Positions 59,801 to 62,428 of a DNA stretch of 62,428 bases are shown here, piece after piece. Every line of letters starts with the position of its first letter. Position 1 is the stretch's first letter. Position numbers and translations under genes: made by a program. The notes below the pieces were generated by a model. It did no database searches. It had not been told where the DNA came from and was given only the letters and a program-made list of their open reading frames with translations. This DNA is from Phlegmacium glaucopus (Eukaryota; Basidiomycota; Agaricomycetes; Agaricales; Cortinariaceae). The DNA is taken from contig MU129988.1 in NCBI GenBank assembly GCA_015039465.1, forward strand, positions 1 to 62,428, in the 5' to 3' direction.

Positions 59801-61066
59801 TGACAGTGGTGTGAGAAGTGTTGGTTGAACTTACATAGATGGTAATTTGATGTAGTGCACAGACCATGTTTAGGGTTGGTCTTTTGAACTTAGAGAAAAA
59901 TTACAATAAAAGGGTATTAAAAAAATAAAATAAAAGGGAATGGAACTACAGAGCACTACACAATAACATAGACAACTATGGCCTCAGCATATGTGCTGTG
60001 CTGCCCAACTCCTACAATGTCCTGATTTCAGAACTGGAAGAAAGAGGAATAAGACAAAAGCCTCAAAGGACTTAAAGGATGATTAAGAGAGGAGAACTAA
60101 GTTGATATTTGAAACTGGGGAAAACATACAAGTTCTGGGTACATCAGGAAAAATGACTTCTGCCCTAGGCTGTCCTGAAATGTCCTGGGGTGCCCCAGGC
60201 AGCTCAGGGTGCTCAGGTCAAGAGGTCGCCCTGGGGTGCAAGTTACCTATGTATGAAAAGTCTTAGGCTGTCCTGTGGCAATTAAAGTTGCCATGGGCAT
60301 CCAAGAAAAGTCAATCACTGGACACAATACTGACTACTGCACATGTCGCTTGAGCTGAAGGAGTATGCTTGTTACTAGTGTTTGGAAGACCAGTTGCAGG
60401 ACTGCAAAAAGACTGCAAAAAGACCGGTGTCGCGCACCAATACTGATTGGTAGCGTGAGAAGAAAGCTTAAAAGTCGCCATCATGAAAATAAGCGGACTT
60501 TGAATTTGATTACCTATTTTGGAAGCGGCCCTGAATCGCGTTCCTGGTCAACAAAACCATTCGTTCAACGATAACATCCCCATCGCTCATCATACTCTCA
60601 ATGTCTCACACTATGCTCTCCATTGTTTTCACTATCGACATGCTCCTAAGCATATACCATCCGTTCGTTCCTTGGCTAGTGATCCAGCAAAGCGATCAAT
60701 CTACTATTCGCGTCGGTCATCGGCTCGCGTTTGATCGTATCTTTGGTCCATCATTTCAAGAACGGCCCCTTTATGGACGCATCAACTACATCTCCCATTA
60801 TGTAAAAGGCTTTGTCATTGTTGTTGTGGCTATGGACCCACAAGTCTTCCCCTCAGCCATCTATCTTGCCATCCCTCGCTCCTGGATCTCACTCAGTCCC
60901 CTATCCTCACTCATCTACCTCTTATCTTATCATTCACTGCCAAAACCATCATTCACACGGTACCTGAAGCCTTCCCACCCTCTTTATGACAATTTAGGAA
61001 GTCCAGGAGGATCACGACTAAGCAGGAATTGCAGATGAATCAGCAGCAGAGGATTATTCTCGCAGT
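59801..61066. other. Region before the LTR element, no recognisable gene
   Basis: A plus-strand frame at 60601-61038 is open for 145 codons with a hydrophobic start, but it has no motif and sits among repeats, so I leave it uncalled. Short TGTCCTG and GGTGC words near 60170-60240 recur without clear order. Confidence 0.4.
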
Positions 61067-61398
61067 GTGTCAAGTGTTATCAAGGCTGCGCGACATGGGA
61101 CCATGGGCAAGTAGTGTTTTCTCGGGAACAAGGCTGCGCCTTTCAAGTGTTGACTCAGGACCTTTCACATTTTTGACATGACCACACGCCTATGGAGTTG
61201 ATATATTTTTGCTATTGGACTATGTACACTGCCTTCTTTTCTTTTCTCTCGCACTTTGACACTCCACAGATTTTTTTATTGTTCCTTCTTCTTTTCCATT
61301 GATCTGTTCTTCTTGCAGCTGTCATCTCGTCATCTTTCTTCCTTTGACAGCACATACTTCTTTTCTTTTTATTGTTCTACATAGCCTCATCCTTAGGG

Positions 61399-61406
61399 TA
61401 TAAATA
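61399..61406 (+). promoter_or_regulatory. TATA box of the LTR
   Basis: TATAAATA in the context AGGGTATAAATACTGC, inside the probable LTR and about 730 bases before gag. Likely core promoter of the element. Confidence 0.55.
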
Positions 61407-61501
61407 CTGCTCTTTTGTACCAGGATAGGTAGTTTCTCCCAATTCATTCTTACTCCCCCACTTTCATCATCTCAGTGGAATTCCAGTGAATTCCTTCCTT
61501 A

Positions 61502-61770
61502 AGTTCGCTTTTTCAGTCCCTTACTGTCACTGTCCTCTACTGTCAATCACTATAGTCTTGCTGAAGACTCTTCCTCTATCATCCTCATCCACATCCTCTA
61601 CTCCCTTCGCTTTTTCAGCCTTTTACTTGTCCCTGTCCCCTACTGTCAACCCCTCTGAGTTCGCTTTTTCAGCCTTTTACTTGTCCTGTCCCCTACTGTC
61701 AACCGCTGTAGTCTCACCAAAGACTCTCTCATATTCATCCTCATCCACCTCTACTCTTGCTCCCTACCTC
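61502..61770. repeat. Tandem duplication within the LTR
   Basis: TTCGCTTTTTCAG begins units at about 61504, 61605 and 61660, each followed by CCTACTGTCAA-like sequence. The block TTCGC..AGACTCT..CATCCTCATCCAC is present twice at a spacing of about 155 bases. Confidence 0.7.
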
Positions 61771-62125
61771 TGTGTGATACAAGTCAAGGTTACACCTTCC
61801 CTAAACGAACAACAGGGAGTCTCTTGACCTAAAGACTGGTCCACTGCTCTCTGGTTGGTGTTTATATACACAAACAACAACAATTTATAACGCATACCAT
61901 CCTTGTGAGGTCTTGAAGCACTTCCAACACAAACAACGATTTATATCTGGAGCCCACCGCGAGGGAGGGTTATTCAGACTTCTATCACACTTCTTCTCTT
62001 ATCAAATCATCTCTGGTATCGTCCCAGAATCACTCCTCCAACTCAATCTCCTCATCTAAAGCCTATATCAATCACTCTCTCCACCAACAAACGTTCAATT
62101 AAATCTCCCTCTCACATCCTTTACC

Positions 62126-62428
62126 ATGACTACCCCCAATCCTCGAGTTCCTGCAGAAATGCCAATCCCTCACCAATCTACCGCTCCTAAATTCAAAGGT
62201 CACTGGTCTGAAGTGACTGACTTCCTCCAACAATGCGATCAATTATTCAGCTTCTATAACGTCTCACCTGATTCTGATAAATGTCGATTCATGCATTCTT
62301 ACTGTGATCGTTCTACACGCGAAATTGTCGAAGGACTTCCCCCATTTATCAACAAAGAATGGAAGAAGCTCAAGGCTCCCATTACGAAGGTCTTTGATGC
62401 TGAGCTTGCTGATCAGAAATTCACAATC
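62126..62428 (+). CDS. Gag N-terminus of a Ty3/gypsy-type retrotransposon (partial)
   Basis: The frame is open from the ATG to the window edge (101 codons) and is cut by the edge, not broken. It starts MTTPNPRVPAEMP, then APKFKGHWSEVTDFLQQCDQ, YCDRSTREIVEGLP and EWKKLKAPITKVFDAE. This is the start of the helical Gag domain typical of fungal gypsy elements (PKFKG..V..FL motif). It follows the probable LTR and primer-binding site in the right order and orientation. The element may be intact beyond the window. Confidence 0.8.
   Translation, partial: MTTPNPRVPAEMPIPHQSTAPKFKGHWSEVTDFLQQCDQLFSFYNVSPDSDKCRFMHSYCDRSTREIVEGLPPFINKEWKKLKAPITKVFDAELADQKFTI

Larger units (their letters stand above)
61067..61948 (+). 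mobile_element. Probable 5' LTR of a Ty3/gypsy-type retrotransposon
   Basis: Boundaries are estimates: the sequence could begin at TGTCAAGTGTTATCAAGG (61067) and must end before a primer-binding-site-like word TGGAGCCCACCGCGAGG (about 61949-61965). It contains a TATA box (TATAAATA, 61399-61406) and a pyrimidine-rich tandem duplication (about 61502-61770). The 3' LTR is outside the window, so terminal repetition cannot be tested here. Confidence 0.55.

Noticed and set aside
60601..61038. 145-codon plus-strand ORF
   Set aside because: No recognisable domain, located among repeats directly before the LTR. Not enough support for a gene.

Overview
This is nuclear DNA from a filamentous basidiomycete, most likely a mushroom-forming agaricomycete. 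The clues are protein-coding genes split by many short introns (about 48-70 nt, GT..AG with CTNAC-like branch points), genes packed on both strands, and fungal or basidiomycete families: DUF6533 membrane proteins, tetraspanin, secreted dipeptidyl-peptidase V, multi-intron P450s, F-box proteins with acidic inserts and a fungal-type Ty3/gypsy Gag. I saw no bacterial or organellar genes and no convincing tRNA, rRNA or CRISPR. All gene models are hand-spliced from reading frames and splice signals, and the proteins were named by recognising motifs, not by a search.

Layout. 1-15000: ribosomal protein eS19, a PrxQ/Dot5-type peroxiredoxin, a P450, a secreted S9 peptidase (DPP V), then the ribosome-assembly factor Mrt4 divergent from deoxyhypusine hydroxylase. 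15000-26000: an acidic F-box protein, a divergent pair of membrane proteins (an unknown single-pass protein and a DUF6533 protein), a 5'-truncated eIF4G-like gene holding only the MA3 part, a broken Trk potassium-transporter fragment next to half of a fold-back element, a small secreted protein and mitochondrial ribosomal protein mL59. 27000-38500: Mps1-type kinase, nitronate monooxygenase, a second P450 and a hexose-type MFS transporter. 38500-40200: repeats, including a perfect 34-bp palindrome and a degraded terminal-inverted-repeat element. 40300-56200: GH20 beta-hexosaminidase, a WDR7/Rabconnectin-3-beta-like WD40 protein, two very small single-pass membrane proteins, a tetraspanin and an LEA-2-like type II membrane protein. 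57000-62428: a transposon-rich end with three different inverted-repeat elements in a row, minisatellites, and the 5' end of a gypsy-type LTR retrotransposon whose gag runs off the window.

There is no obvious metabolic cluster. The two P450s, the nitronate monooxygenase and the sugar transporter are separated by housekeeping genes. The most connected functions are in protein synthesis (eS19, Mrt4, deoxyhypusine hydroxylase, eIF4G-like, mL59). Mrt4 and deoxyhypusine hydroxylase share an 81-bp intergenic promoter. The points most worth following up are the truncated eIF4G-like gene, the Trk relic beside a transposon half, the fold-back elements, and the unusual splicing (GC-AG introns, 11- and 14-nt exons at P450 catalytic motifs, frame-preserving introns without stops).
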